Positions 39,850-48,288 of a stretch of 64,000 nucleotides of DNA are shown here, in pieces (the first letter of the stretch is position 1; every line of letters begins with the position of its first letter). The stretch spans positions 744,001 through 808,000 of the forward strand of contig NZ_OX458333.1 of assembly GCF_949769195.1 (NCBI RefSeq), written 5' to 3'. Below the pieces are notes generated by a model. That model was given only the letters and a program-made list of their open reading frames with translations. It did no database searches and was not told the DNA's origin. This DNA is from Methylocaldum szegediense (GTDB lineage Bacteria; Pseudomonadota; Gammaproteobacteria; Methylococcales; Methylococcaceae). The translations under genes and the position numbers were made by a program.

Positions 39850-40395
39850 TGCCTCGTGAGTTTCCCGTAAGCCGGCCAGCGGTGATATGTCGGCTACGGG
39901 AAGCTTATTCAGTGGCCAAGCGCAGCATCACGTGTCGATTGCCGGGTGCAAGGAACGCTGGTTCTGCACTCCGGGTTGGCTCATTGGAGGGCGTACCACC
40001 GCCGGTGCGTAGGTCAAACTCGGTAGTTTTATCCTACCGTCGACGGGTAACAGAGCACTATTATTCTAGCCCGTAAACACCTTCCTGGTATCTACGGGCC
40101 GCCGCCCGAGCCGGTACGCCCGCCCCCGGGCTCACGCGACTTGTTGCCGCGCCGGGGTATCCCTGCCCCGGATTAACCCGGCCGTATTTTAGCCCGGGTT
40201 AATAGTTCACTTTCCGGCCTTCTCGATCCCATGTTGGTAAGCCAGGGTAAGGCAAAACCGTTCTCGGCGTTCAACAATAGAAACACCAGATCCGCTTTGC
40301 TTAATCCGGCCTACGTTTGGCTGATTGTCGTCAGGATTCAATCGAACCTTGACAGCGGGGGGGGGGCAGACCGCGCATGCGGGATCTGAAGTTGC
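39850..40395. other. Intergenic with dispersed repeat copy and G10 tract
   Basis: No gene is seen. The stretch holds copy 1 of a roughly 140-bp repeat (40071-40204, entered separately) and a run of ten G at 40357-40366, just downstream of the cytochrome gene end. Confidence 0.5.
40071..40204. repeat. Dispersed palindrome-rich repeat, copy 1
   Basis: It starts CCGTAAACAC, contains CTTGTTGCCGCGCCGGGG, then the hairpin ATTAACCCGG...CCCGGGTTAAT at the right end. A second copy, roughly 80% alike by eye, is at 46068-46208. Confidence 0.7.
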
Positions 40396-42408
40396 TCACG
40401 GCAGCACGGCCGGCTCATCGTCCAGCGAGAGCAGAAAGGCAATGAGGTCGTCCTGATCCTGTAGAGAGAAGCCGGCTTCCTCGTCCACCCAAAAGGCATG
40501 GCCGCTGCCGTCCACATTGGCTTTTTGGAGGCGAGAATCGGCTCGGTTGGCGGCGATGACTGCGGCGCGCAAGCCTCGGTCGAGCAATACCCGCAGGCTG
40601 TTGCTAGGATCCGGAACTATGCCCCGAAAGAGAATGCTCGTCCCGAGTTGGTCGGGCTTGGAGATAACCGTGCGTCCGCCCTCTCGGCGAAAAGCTTCGG
40701 GTCCTGCAGCCACGCCGCCATCGTGCAGATAAGGTGCGCTGACCTTAAGGCCGATGAATGTGGGGACTTTATAGCCGCCGGCGGGATTGTCCTGAGCATA
40801 GGCCAATCGTTGATCTTCCTTCGGTGTGATTTCTGTCGGTACCGGCAGCATCTTCGGATCCGGAGGTAGCGGCACCGGCGTGTCGGCGGGGTAGGTCTTG
40901 GGCGGCACGAAAGTCCACCAAAAAGCGGCTAGCGCCTTGGCGCGAGAAGGCTGTGTGCCGATCTCTGGCTGGGGGAGGATGCGGTTGTTAGTGAAGCGGG
41001 GCCCGCTATGACAGCCGCTGCAGCCGGCTTTCGAGAAAACCTTCGCCCGACGCCGGACCGCTTCCTTGTCCTCGGAACGGCCGGGCGGAGGAGCCAATGT
41101 GTTCTGCCAGGCCGACAGGCCGTTGAGTTGAGCCGCCACGGGCAGTCCCGGCGTGTTGGGCATCAGCCCGTCCAGAATGAAAATCGAGCCTTTCGGATAA
41201 CCCGGCATGGCGACGGCCGAATTCAAGCCCGGCACCCCTGGCGTTGGGTCGACGCGTTTGAAGAACAGCGAGGGCTGTTCGCCTTCGGGCAGCCGGAAAT
41301 CCCCGTTCGCCGAGCGCTGCAAGATGACGCCGAGATACGTTTCCTTGTCGATTCCCAGCAGTTCCTCGCTGGAGTCCGCGCCGGTGGTCATGTCCGAATT
41401 GGTGCCGTGGACGTTGGCGTTTAATGTAGTTAACCCATGGAACCAGCCGGTCGAAGCGAAACCGCTCCAACCGTATGGCCAGGCACCGAAGGTGTAGGAG
41501 TTCGGAATCTGAGTTGGATTGTTCTCAAGGTCGCCGGTGGAATCGAAATTGCCTGGCGGCCAGGCGAGCAGGGCAGCGTCCACGGCGTCTTCGACCGCCT
41601 GCGGGTCGGGTAGGCGAGCCACCTGGCCGTCGGCTTTGAGATAGATATGATCGCCGGCCGGAAAACGAGTCGGATTGACGCCGGTCTGGCGGAAAAAAGC
41701 GGCGGAATTGGTGGCGAAGGCCAATAACAGCCCGGCGTTCACATCGGCATTCGGTGCGCCTTCGATGATGGCGCCGGTGTCCGGATCGACGGTAGCGTGA
41801 CATGCGGCGCAGGTCATGCCGACGCGGAGCCGTCCATGTTGCAGAAAAATCCGCATGCCGAGCGGGACGAATGCGCCCCGCGGGACGTCCAGGCCGGTAT
41901 TGATCCACGTTCCCCGTCTGAAAGTCTGCTCGCCGATCGTGACGTCGCGATCCAGACGAACCTGGAGGTTTGTGGTCGGTTTTCCGCCCAAAGCCATCAC
42001 GGACTTGGCCAGTTTCCACAGGTTGATCGGTCCGTCGACAACCCCCACGACGTCCGTCAGGAAGACTTCATTGCCGTAAGTTTCCTCGTAAAAAGCCCGT
42101 CGCCCGAGAGCAATCAAGTCCCGGCTGATCTCGATGGCGCCATTTTCCAGCGCGAGTTGCCGCCGGCCATCTTCCGTCTGCAGGAGTCTTTGTGCCTCGG
42201 CTTTGCTGACGGTCCGGCCAAGCAGGTCGAAGGCACCAATTTCCTGTGGGGTTGCCTTGCTGGTCGAGGTCAGCGTTCGGCTCGTTTCAGGCGCGTCGGG
42301 AAACGCGAGGTTCGAGAAAAAGAAGACATACACCAGGCTGTCGCCAACCAATAACACCGCTAGCACCAGAGGAAGCCACACGCCTGGCCGGAATCGCATA
42401 GAACCCAT
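40396..42408 (-). CDS. Dihaem c-type cytochrome, RoxA-like size
   Basis: The 670-aa protein has an N-terminal membrane/signal segment (residues 8-32) and two widely spaced haem-binding motifs, CAACH (Cys200-His204) and CSGCH (Cys463-His467). Other blocks are TGLDVPRGAFVPLGMRIF and the C-terminal VPTFIGLKVSAPYLHDGG, which is typical of dihaem peroxidase-like enzymes. Its length and haem spacing resemble rubber oxygenase RoxA and related large dihaem proteins, but the substrate cannot be read from sequence. It is periplasmic or membrane-anchored and stands alone. Confidence 0.75.
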   Translation of the reverse strand: MGSMRFRPGVWLPLVLAVLLVGDSLVYVFFFSNLAFPDAPETSRTLTSTSKATPQEIGAFDLLGRTVSKAEAQRLLQTEDGRRQLALENGAIEISRDLIALGRRAFYEETYGNEVFLTDVVGVVDGPINLWKLAKSVMALGGKPTTNLQVRLDRDVTIGEQTFRRGTWINTGLDVPRGAFVPLGMRIFLQHGRLRVGMTCAACHATVDPDTGAIIEGAPNADVNAGLLLAFATNSAAFFRQTGVNPTRFPAGDHIYLKADGQVARLPDPQAVEDAVDAALLAWPPGNFDSTGDLENNPTQIPNSYTFGAWPYGWSGFASTGWFHGLTTLNANVHGTNSDMTTGADSSEELLGIDKETYLGVILQRSANGDFRLPEGEQPSLFFKRVDPTPGVPGLNSAVAMPGYPKGSIFILDGLMPNTPGLPVAAQLNGLSAWQNTLAPPPGRSEDKEAVRRRAKVFSKAGCSGCHSGPRFTNNRILPQPEIGTQPSRAKALAAFWWTFVPPKTYPADTPVPLPPDPKMLPVPTEITPKEDQRLAYAQDNPAGGYKVPTFIGLKVSAPYLHDGGVAAGPEAFRREGGRTVISKPDQLGTSILFRGIVPDPSNSLRVLLDRGLRAAVIAANRADSRLQKANVDGSGHAFWVDEEAGFSLQDQDDLIAFLLSLDDEPAVLP

Positions 42409-43264
42409 CCTTGTTCGAGCGTGCTCAGTTTGATAATTAGCGCCGACTCCCAGTTTCCGAGAAATCCGTAAATGTACTTATGGAGGTTATGCAGAAGTCC
42501 CCTCCCTGCCGGTTTCACCCCTTCGGTCAGGACAGTCCTTTCGATAGGCTCGGGAAATGCATATTCGCGGACGCGCCCGGTGCGGTTTGTTCCTCACCGC
42601 ATCCTACCGGTCATCGGTCGTAGGATGTGGTGAGCGGAGCGAACCGCATCATTCGGGGACACGATTGGTGCGGTTCGTTCCTCACCGCACCCTACAAGTT
42701 ATCGGCGTAGGATGCGGAGAGCGAAGCGAACCGCATCGTTCGAGGACGCGACCGGTGTGGCTCATGCCGGACATCCTTTTCCGGCATTCTACGGGCGGCT
42801 TTGCCGTGCACCGATTCGTCGGGAACGAACGGGAACGTGCGGAGCACGGCCCGGAGGGCAAGTCTCAAGGAAGAGACGAGTAATTCGGCACCCCTCCTCC
42901 GGGAGAGGATTGGGACGCGGAGCGCCCGTGAGGGTGAAAAACAAGGATGTTTTTATCGATCCTGCCGGTTTGTCGTGCCTCACCGCACCCTACGGATGTC
43001 GGTTGTAGGATGTGGTGAGCGAAGTAAACCGCCCTTCGACATGGCTCAGGGCAGACCCTTCGGCGGAGCTCAGGGCAGGCTCTTCGGCGGAGCTGAGGAC
43101 AGGCATCATTCGCGAACGTGATCGCTAAAAATTAGAGTTTTCTTATTGTTATCCGGCAACATCGCCGCCGCGTGTTGCAGAGTCTTGCGCACATCGCCAA
43201 GCCGGGAGTTTTCATCAGGCTTCTGGGTCGATATCGGGAATGATCGATTTTTTGAGGGCCATCC
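42409..43264. repeat. Intergenic array of two dispersed repeat families
   Basis: No gene is seen. At 42570-42760 and 42970-43030 are alternating GTGCGGTTCGTTCCTCACCG and inverted TAGGATGTGGTGAGCGGAGC units. At 42528-42555 and 43030-43110 are CCTTCGAC...GCTCAGGGCAGG units. The arrangement could fold into long hairpins. Confidence 0.75.
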
Positions 43265-44371
43265 ATGAGCGAGCACGGAAGCAGCGATTCAGCAATACGT
43301 CCGGGACTCGGGATTAATCTGGAACCTTCATTTTTCGAACCGATGGACCGGTTCCGCCGCGAACTCGGCGTGTGGCTGGACCGAGCCGGCTTGGGGCCGG
43401 AGGAGAGCCCATTTCGGACCGTGCTGTCCGAACCCGGCCTCACACTTCGAAACTATGATCCAGAGCCGAGGGCAGGGCCGGTCCTGTTGATCGTGCCGGC
43501 GCCCATCAAGCGCGCCTACATCTGGGACCTTTTGCCCCAAGCCAGCGTGGTCCGGCGCGGACTGGAGAACGGGCTGTCGGTTTATCTCGCCTACTGGGAG
43601 CATCCCGGCCGTGACGGACTAGCCTTCGGTCTCGGCGATTATGCCGAGAGGTTCATGCTGGACTGCGTCAGCGCGATCGAAAAGGAAAAAGGGAACGGGT
43701 CGGTTTTTCTAGCCGGACACTCCCTCGGTGGAACTCTGGCCGCTCTTTTTGCGGCGCTGCATCCGGAGTGTGTGCGCGGACTGATTCTTTTAGGTGCTCC
43801 GCTCCATTTCGGTCCGGATGTAGGCGCGCTGGACCGTTGGATCGCTAAGGCTCCGCCAGCGCAATACCTGACCGCCGTCATGACGCCAGTGGCAGGTTCG
43901 CTGCTCAGCGGTTGGTCGTTGGCCGCGGATCCCTTGACATTCGGTTGGCGGCGCGTGTGGGACGGGATCCGAAGTCTCGCGGACCCGAGCGCGCAGCGCA
44001 CTTACCTCGCCGTCGAGCGGTGGGCGTGCGAAGAGATGCCCATGGCATCGACGCTTTTCGAGGAACTCGTGGAGTGGCTGTATCGCGAGGATAGATTCAT
44101 GCAGGGGAATCTCATGATCGAAGGCCGCCGTGCCGCCCCGGAGCTAGTCCAGGCTCCGATCCTCGGCGTTATCGATCCGAACTGCCGCATCGTCCCGCCG
44201 CGAGCGGTACTGCCGTTTCTACAAGCGGCAAGGAGCCGCGATACCGCGGTGATTCGGTACGGCGGAGACGTCGGTGTGTCGCTTCAGCATGTCGGTATGC
44301 TGGTTGGTCGGGACGCCCATCGTATCCTGTGGCCGGAAATCATGCGCTGGCTGCACTCCCGTGCGGGCTGA
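43265..44371 (+). CDS. PhaC-related alpha/beta hydrolase with serine nucleophile
   Basis: The 368-aa protein aligns by eye with class III PhaC along its length (LLIVPAPIKRAYIWDLLP, NGLSVYLAYWEHP, and RFMQGNLMIEGRR matching LIKGTLKIGGR). The nucleophile box is AGHSLGG with Ser153, not the PhaC GxCxGG. Asp in GVIDPNCRIVPP and His in QHVGMLVG complete a triad. A Ser triad fits hydrolysis better than polymerisation, so it may be an intracellular PHA depolymerase or another esterase. It lies far from the pha cluster. Confidence 0.7.
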   Translation: MSEHGSSDSAIRPGLGINLEPSFFEPMDRFRRELGVWLDRAGLGPEESPFRTVLSEPGLTLRNYDPEPRAGPVLLIVPAPIKRAYIWDLLPQASVVRRGLENGLSVYLAYWEHPGRDGLAFGLGDYAERFMLDCVSAIEKEKGNGSVFLAGHSLGGTLAALFAALHPECVRGLILLGAPLHFGPDVGALDRWIAKAPPAQYLTAVMTPVAGSLLSGWSLAADPLTFGWRRVWDGIRSLADPSAQRTYLAVERWACEEMPMASTLFEELVEWLYREDRFMQGNLMIEGRRAAPELVQAPILGVIDPNCRIVPPRAVLPFLQAARSRDTAVIRYGGDVGVSLQHVGMLVGRDAHRILWPEIMRWLHSRAG

Positions 44372-44793
44372 GGTCGAGCGGACGCGAGTTCGTTTTCGCG
44401 GACTTCCGAAGACCAGTTGGTCGGCATCAACACCGTTCACCGACCCTTTCGGAATAACCCTTTACGAACAATTACCTACGAAGTCAGGCGTATTTCGAAA
44501 CCGGCCGGAGTCGGGTTAAATGTCCCCCAGTTCCATGCAAACGGTGCATGTGAGCCCGAAACAAGTAGGTTTCGGTTGGGACTGCGGGATGCTGCGAAGG
44601 GATAGTGGAACTCGCCGGGAAAAGCATCTCGATAGTCGATGGAACCAGGCTATGACTGGATCGCCAAGGCACGGCCCTTGCGTTCACGGGAAAGTGATCG
44701 CGACGGACAAGGATGTCCGGATCCAGTTTCCCTTCCCCTCCCGCGTTTTGCCAGCCCACTCGAGTCCTTATTCGATCGCCGTCGTCAGCGTTG
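44372..44793. other. Intergenic, no gene recognised
   Basis: No supported gene or repeat was recognised. Confidence 0.4.
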
Positions 44794-45858
44794 TCACACC
44801 TCACTACCCGGTTTCGGGGCGAGTCCTCGGGTCGCGAGCAACTCCCGGACAGCGAGCGTGACCGGATAGACCTCATAATTTCGATCGCCTCCTAGTTCGT
44901 CATAAGCCCGTTGCTCCGCTTCCACCGCCATGCGGTCTTCGGCGAACACCGATTCCGTGAAATGTCGAAGCAACGGCCACAAAAGATAAATCAGGCCGGG
45001 GATCCGGGGCTTCCGGACCATTAGAATGCCGACGCTCTGATTGGTTCTTTGGGCGTGGTCTTTCGGAACGTAAACCGACCACAGACGGACGCTCGGTGAG
45101 TCGGAATCGGCGCCAGCGATCGTCAGCGTCTGATAAGGGTATTCGGTGCGAATGGTCATGATGTCGTAGGTTTTCTCCGACGAATCGCCTCCGATCGAGA
45201 GCAGATCGGAGCCAAAGTGCCGTCGCCCGCCCAGATGATGAAAGTGGTACTTCGCTTCGACCCAGCCGTCTCCCGTCGAAGTATTGAGCAACTCCGGCTT
45301 GACTCTGCCCATCAGCCGTCTATGCAGAAATTGATGGTTCATGTCCATCAGGTTCTCGTGCATGAACGAATAATGGCAGTTGACCTGGCGGGAAAAATAC
45401 ATGGGCTTGTAGTCGGGGGAGTCGCGTAGCGAAAGATCGGGTAACGGAACCCGTTCCGCGAGATTCGGGTCGCCTGGAAACACGAAGATGGTTCCATAGG
45501 CTTCGCGGCACGGGTAGAAACGCACGCCGGGCGGCAAAGCGGTGTCGCGTCCGGCGTAGGGAATCGAAGTGATTTGGCCGTGCTCGTCGTAGCGCCAGGC
45601 ATGATATCCGCATTGAAGGTGTTCCCCGCAGACAACCCCGAGGCTCAAGGGAAATTGGCGGTGGGCGCAACGGTCCTCCAGCGCAAATACCTTGCCCGAC
45701 TGGGTCCTGACAATGGCAATCGGCTCGCCGGCAAACACCGCCCCACGCACCTTGCCTCTTCCGATCTCGTGAGACCAGGCCAGCGGGTACCAGAAATTGG
45801 GATTGATTCTCACCTTGCGCAAATCCACCGCAGTTCGGGGTTTTTCGAGCTGATTCAT
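44794..45858 (-). CDS. Rieske-type oxygenase, alpha-subunit-like
   Basis: The 354-aa protein has an N-terminal Rieske domain: CAHRQFPL (Cys64, His66) and CGYHAW (Cys83, His86), which bind a [2Fe-2S] cluster. The catalytic domain shows ENLMDMNHQFLH (Asp172, His175, His179), the likely mononuclear iron site, and FAEDR later. It is a single-subunit-type aromatic-ring- or sterol-acting oxygenase. The substrate is unknown, and no reductase gene is adjacent. I prefer the ATG at 45858, preceded by GCGAGGTG, over 45876. Confidence 0.85.
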   Translation of the reverse strand: MNQLEKPRTAVDLRKVRINPNFWYPLAWSHEIGRGKVRGAVFAGEPIAIVRTQSGKVFALEDRCAHRQFPLSLGVVCGEHLQCGYHAWRYDEHGQITSIPYAGRDTALPPGVRFYPCREAYGTIFVFPGDPNLAERVPLPDLSLRDSPDYKPMYFSRQVNCHYSFMHENLMDMNHQFLHRRLMGRVKPELLNTSTGDGWVEAKYHFHHLGGRRHFGSDLLSIGGDSSEKTYDIMTIRTEYPYQTLTIAGADSDSPSVRLWSVYVPKDHAQRTNQSVGILMVRKPRIPGLIYLLWPLLRHFTESVFAEDRMAVEAEQRAYDELGGDRNYEVYPVTLAVRELLATRGLAPKPGSEV

Positions 45859-46288
45859 CAAACACCTCGCATTCACAACGAATCCGTCAAAGGCAAAAGA
45901 CCAAACTCGCCGCCGCCAGCAGGCACGCGGTCGGAATCTTCAGTCGCCAAAAGCCGTTCCCTCTCGGCGCCGGTCGGATAGGATGCCCGCAGTCCGTAAC
46001 GGGTTTGCGCCAAGGCTACTGCAGCGAGTGGGAATTACACGGCGTCGCAGCTGTACTATTAACCAATCCCGTAAATACAGGAGGGTTTTTACGGTTCGCC
46101 GCCCAGGTCGGTACGCGCCCGGCCCTGGACTCACGCGGCTTGTTGCCGCGCCGGGGCATCCGTGCCCCGGATTAACCCGGCCGATATTTATAGGTCGGGT
46201 TAATTAAGCATTTTCTCATCATCGGATATACGGCGTGCAAAATGGTCCCGTATGGCGCGCCCGAATCGTCAAGGTCTCCAATGGTAAC
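45859..46288. other. Intergenic with dispersed repeat copy
   Basis: It contains copy 2 of the palindrome-rich repeat (46068-46208, entered separately). No gene is seen. Confidence 0.5.
46068..46208. repeat. Dispersed palindrome-rich repeat, copy 2
   Basis: It matches copy 1 at 40071-40204 in order and spacing: CCCGTAAATACAG, CGCCGCCCAGGTCGGTACG, CTTGTTGCCGCGCCGGGG and GATTAACCCGGCC...GGTCGGGTTAAT. Both copies are in the same orientation next to genes on the minus strand. Confidence 0.7.
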
Positions 46289-47944
46289 TCAAAAGCCCTG
46301 TTGGATGATGGCTTCGATCGCGCCGAGGTCGTCCTCGGTGGCAGACAAATCCTCGATGCTGGCGAGCGGAACGTCCCGAAGCATGACGGCATGGACGAGC
46401 CGGCGACCGCTCTTCGCATCGATGTATCCGACATGCGTCAGTCCGGTAATGAGGACGCGATCATTCGGTGTGCCCGCGATTCGGCTGCCCGTTTTGGCGA
46501 AAACATGTCCGGCAGCGGGGCTGTCCTGCTGATTCATTGCCAGCGTGCCATCGACACCCAGAATCGGAAGCCCTTGCCGGAATGTCTCCCCATAGCTTTC
46601 TCCCGATACTGCGCGTAGGAAGGCGGTCATCGCGGCGGGTGTTGTGCGGTCGCGCTCGTCGCTGCCGGCACCATCGAAAAGAAAAGTGCTTTCAATGGGT
46701 ACACCCAACTCGACGAGAGTCTTTGTCACCTCGGCGATGCCGGCGAGACAGTTGCGGCTCCCGGCTTTGACGGCGACCAGACAAAGCATGAGATCGGCGC
46801 CACGGTTGTAGCTGACTTTCATGATGACCTTAGTGAACTCGGCAAGCGGCGGAGACACGTGCTCCGCGACCTTGCTTTCCTCCGAGTAGGCGGTAGCGGA
46901 AGGAAGGAGCCGGACTGGATTTCGTCCCGTGGTCGAAGCGCCGACCGTAACCTCGGCGCGTCGCAAAGCCTCGATGAAGGCAGTGCGGGCAAAGTCGGCC
47001 GGATTCGGAATTTGCCAGATTTGTAACAGCGGCTTTTCGCCTGCGGCGATTTGTCCGCTGATCTCGACGGTCCCTGGCTCGACCAATCGGGTTTTCAGCA
47101 CCGTCTGAGCGTCTTTGGAGACCACTTTGAGCTTGCCCGCTTCAACCTTGTACGCCGCCGTCTTGGGACGCCAGTCGATGGCGACTCGTCCGGAAGCGGT
47201 CGTTCGCAGCGTGATATCTAGGACGTTCTCGTTGATCCAGATGGGCGATATGATGCCGTCGGGCCATTCCCGAAAGGTCTCGAACAGACGATCGTCGATG
47301 ATCACATCGCCCTTTATCGCGCGTATCCCGGCCGCGCGTACCTGTGCGGCGAGTTCGTCGAGGGCCGCGAGCGGATCGCTGTCCTTAAGGATCGCCGGGC
47401 CCGGCAGACCTGTGTCGGCGTAATTGTGATCGATCTCGGGCGCGCTGTTGAAGGCTAGTGTATCGTCCGGGCGGTCGCGCAATCCGAAGCTGAAATCGCC
47501 CGTCGCCACCAGGATGAGATGTCCATCCAGAACGCCTTGATCGATGGGCCCAGTCCGGTAAACCGGGGTGCGGAAGCGATACTCGTGCGTGTAGGCGTTC
47601 AGAACCGTGGCTGTGCTATAGGCCTTTAGGATCGAGCCTGGCACGAACATCTTTTCGTCCGCCTCGGCGAGCAGGACCTCGCCCGTGGTAAGGTCCATCA
47701 CCGAGTAACCCCAAGTGCTTTGGGCATAGCGGCTTTGCGATGTAATGGTAGTGATGGCATCTCGAAGGCCCGCAGCCGACGGATCGGCCTGGGGATCGGC
47801 GGCCCGTACCACCGACTGCGAACAGCTCGATCCAAGGATGAAAAGCACGATTAGGGCAAGGTATGCCGTGAACGTGCTACGGTCCCTAGATTTGGCGAAA
47901 GGGATCGAAACGTGACTGCGGCTCCTGGGGGGTGAAACCGACAT
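46289..47944 (-). CDS. D-alanyl-D-alanine carboxypeptidase, PBP4/S13 family
   Basis: The 551-aa protein trims or cleaves peptidoglycan peptides in the periplasm. The three penicillin-binding motifs are present: SILK (Ser104, Lys107), SYN in KVSYNRGADLML, and KTG in FAKTGSRIAG. An N-terminal hydrophobic segment (residues 26-40) acts as signal or anchor; the following Cys is not in a clean lipobox. The large insert between SxxK and SxN is typical of DacB. Confidence 0.9.
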   Translation of the reverse strand: MSVSPPRSRSHVSIPFAKSRDRSTFTAYLALIVLFILGSSCSQSVVRAADPQADPSAAGLRDAITTITSQSRYAQSTWGYSVMDLTTGEVLLAEADEKMFVPGSILKAYSTATVLNAYTHEYRFRTPVYRTGPIDQGVLDGHLILVATGDFSFGLRDRPDDTLAFNSAPEIDHNYADTGLPGPAILKDSDPLAALDELAAQVRAAGIRAIKGDVIIDDRLFETFREWPDGIISPIWINENVLDITLRTTASGRVAIDWRPKTAAYKVEAGKLKVVSKDAQTVLKTRLVEPGTVEISGQIAAGEKPLLQIWQIPNPADFARTAFIEALRRAEVTVGASTTGRNPVRLLPSATAYSEESKVAEHVSPPLAEFTKVIMKVSYNRGADLMLCLVAVKAGSRNCLAGIAEVTKTLVELGVPIESTFLFDGAGSDERDRTTPAAMTAFLRAVSGESYGETFRQGLPILGVDGTLAMNQQDSPAAGHVFAKTGSRIAGTPNDRVLITGLTHVGYIDAKSGRRLVHAVMLRDVPLASIEDLSATEDDLGAIEAIIQQGF

Positions 47945-48288
47945 GATCGCCTCCTTGATCTATGGTCTTCCAACGAAGTGGTTTTCTTCGCTTGTCGATG
48001 TATTTAGAGCCTATCTTAGTAGCAGGAGGTTTAAAAGAACGGGCGAAGGGCCTGTCCTGAGCTTTGCCGAAGGGCGTGTCCTGAGCTCCGTCGAAGGGCC
48101 TGCCCTGAGCCATGTCGAAGGGTGTTTTGCTTCACTCGCCACATCCTCCGACCGATGACCTGTAAGGTGCGGTGAGCGTAGCGAACCGCACCTGTCGTAT
48201 CCTTTCCGGCAAATACCTCAATGGGAACACAACCTAGTCCCTGTTCTTCTAAGAATTAGCGGGCATGTCGCCCGATGCGGGATGAATC
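47945..48288. repeat. Intergenic dispersed repeats
   Basis: No gene is seen. At 48045-48122 three successive GAAGGGCCTGTCCTGAGC-type units are followed at 48140-48200 by a GTGCGGTGAGCGTAGCGAACC unit. Confidence 0.7.

Noticed and set aside
40357-40366. G10 tract as a phase-variation switch
   Set aside because: It lies downstream of the cytochrome gene and outside any promoter or frame that I can define.
42557-42883. 108-aa open frame with repeated CGERSEPH motifs
   Set aside because: The repetitive peptide is only the translation of the dispersed DNA repeats.
42528-43115. CRISPR array
   Set aside because: Units are in both orientations, vary in sequence and have no regular spacers or cas genes.
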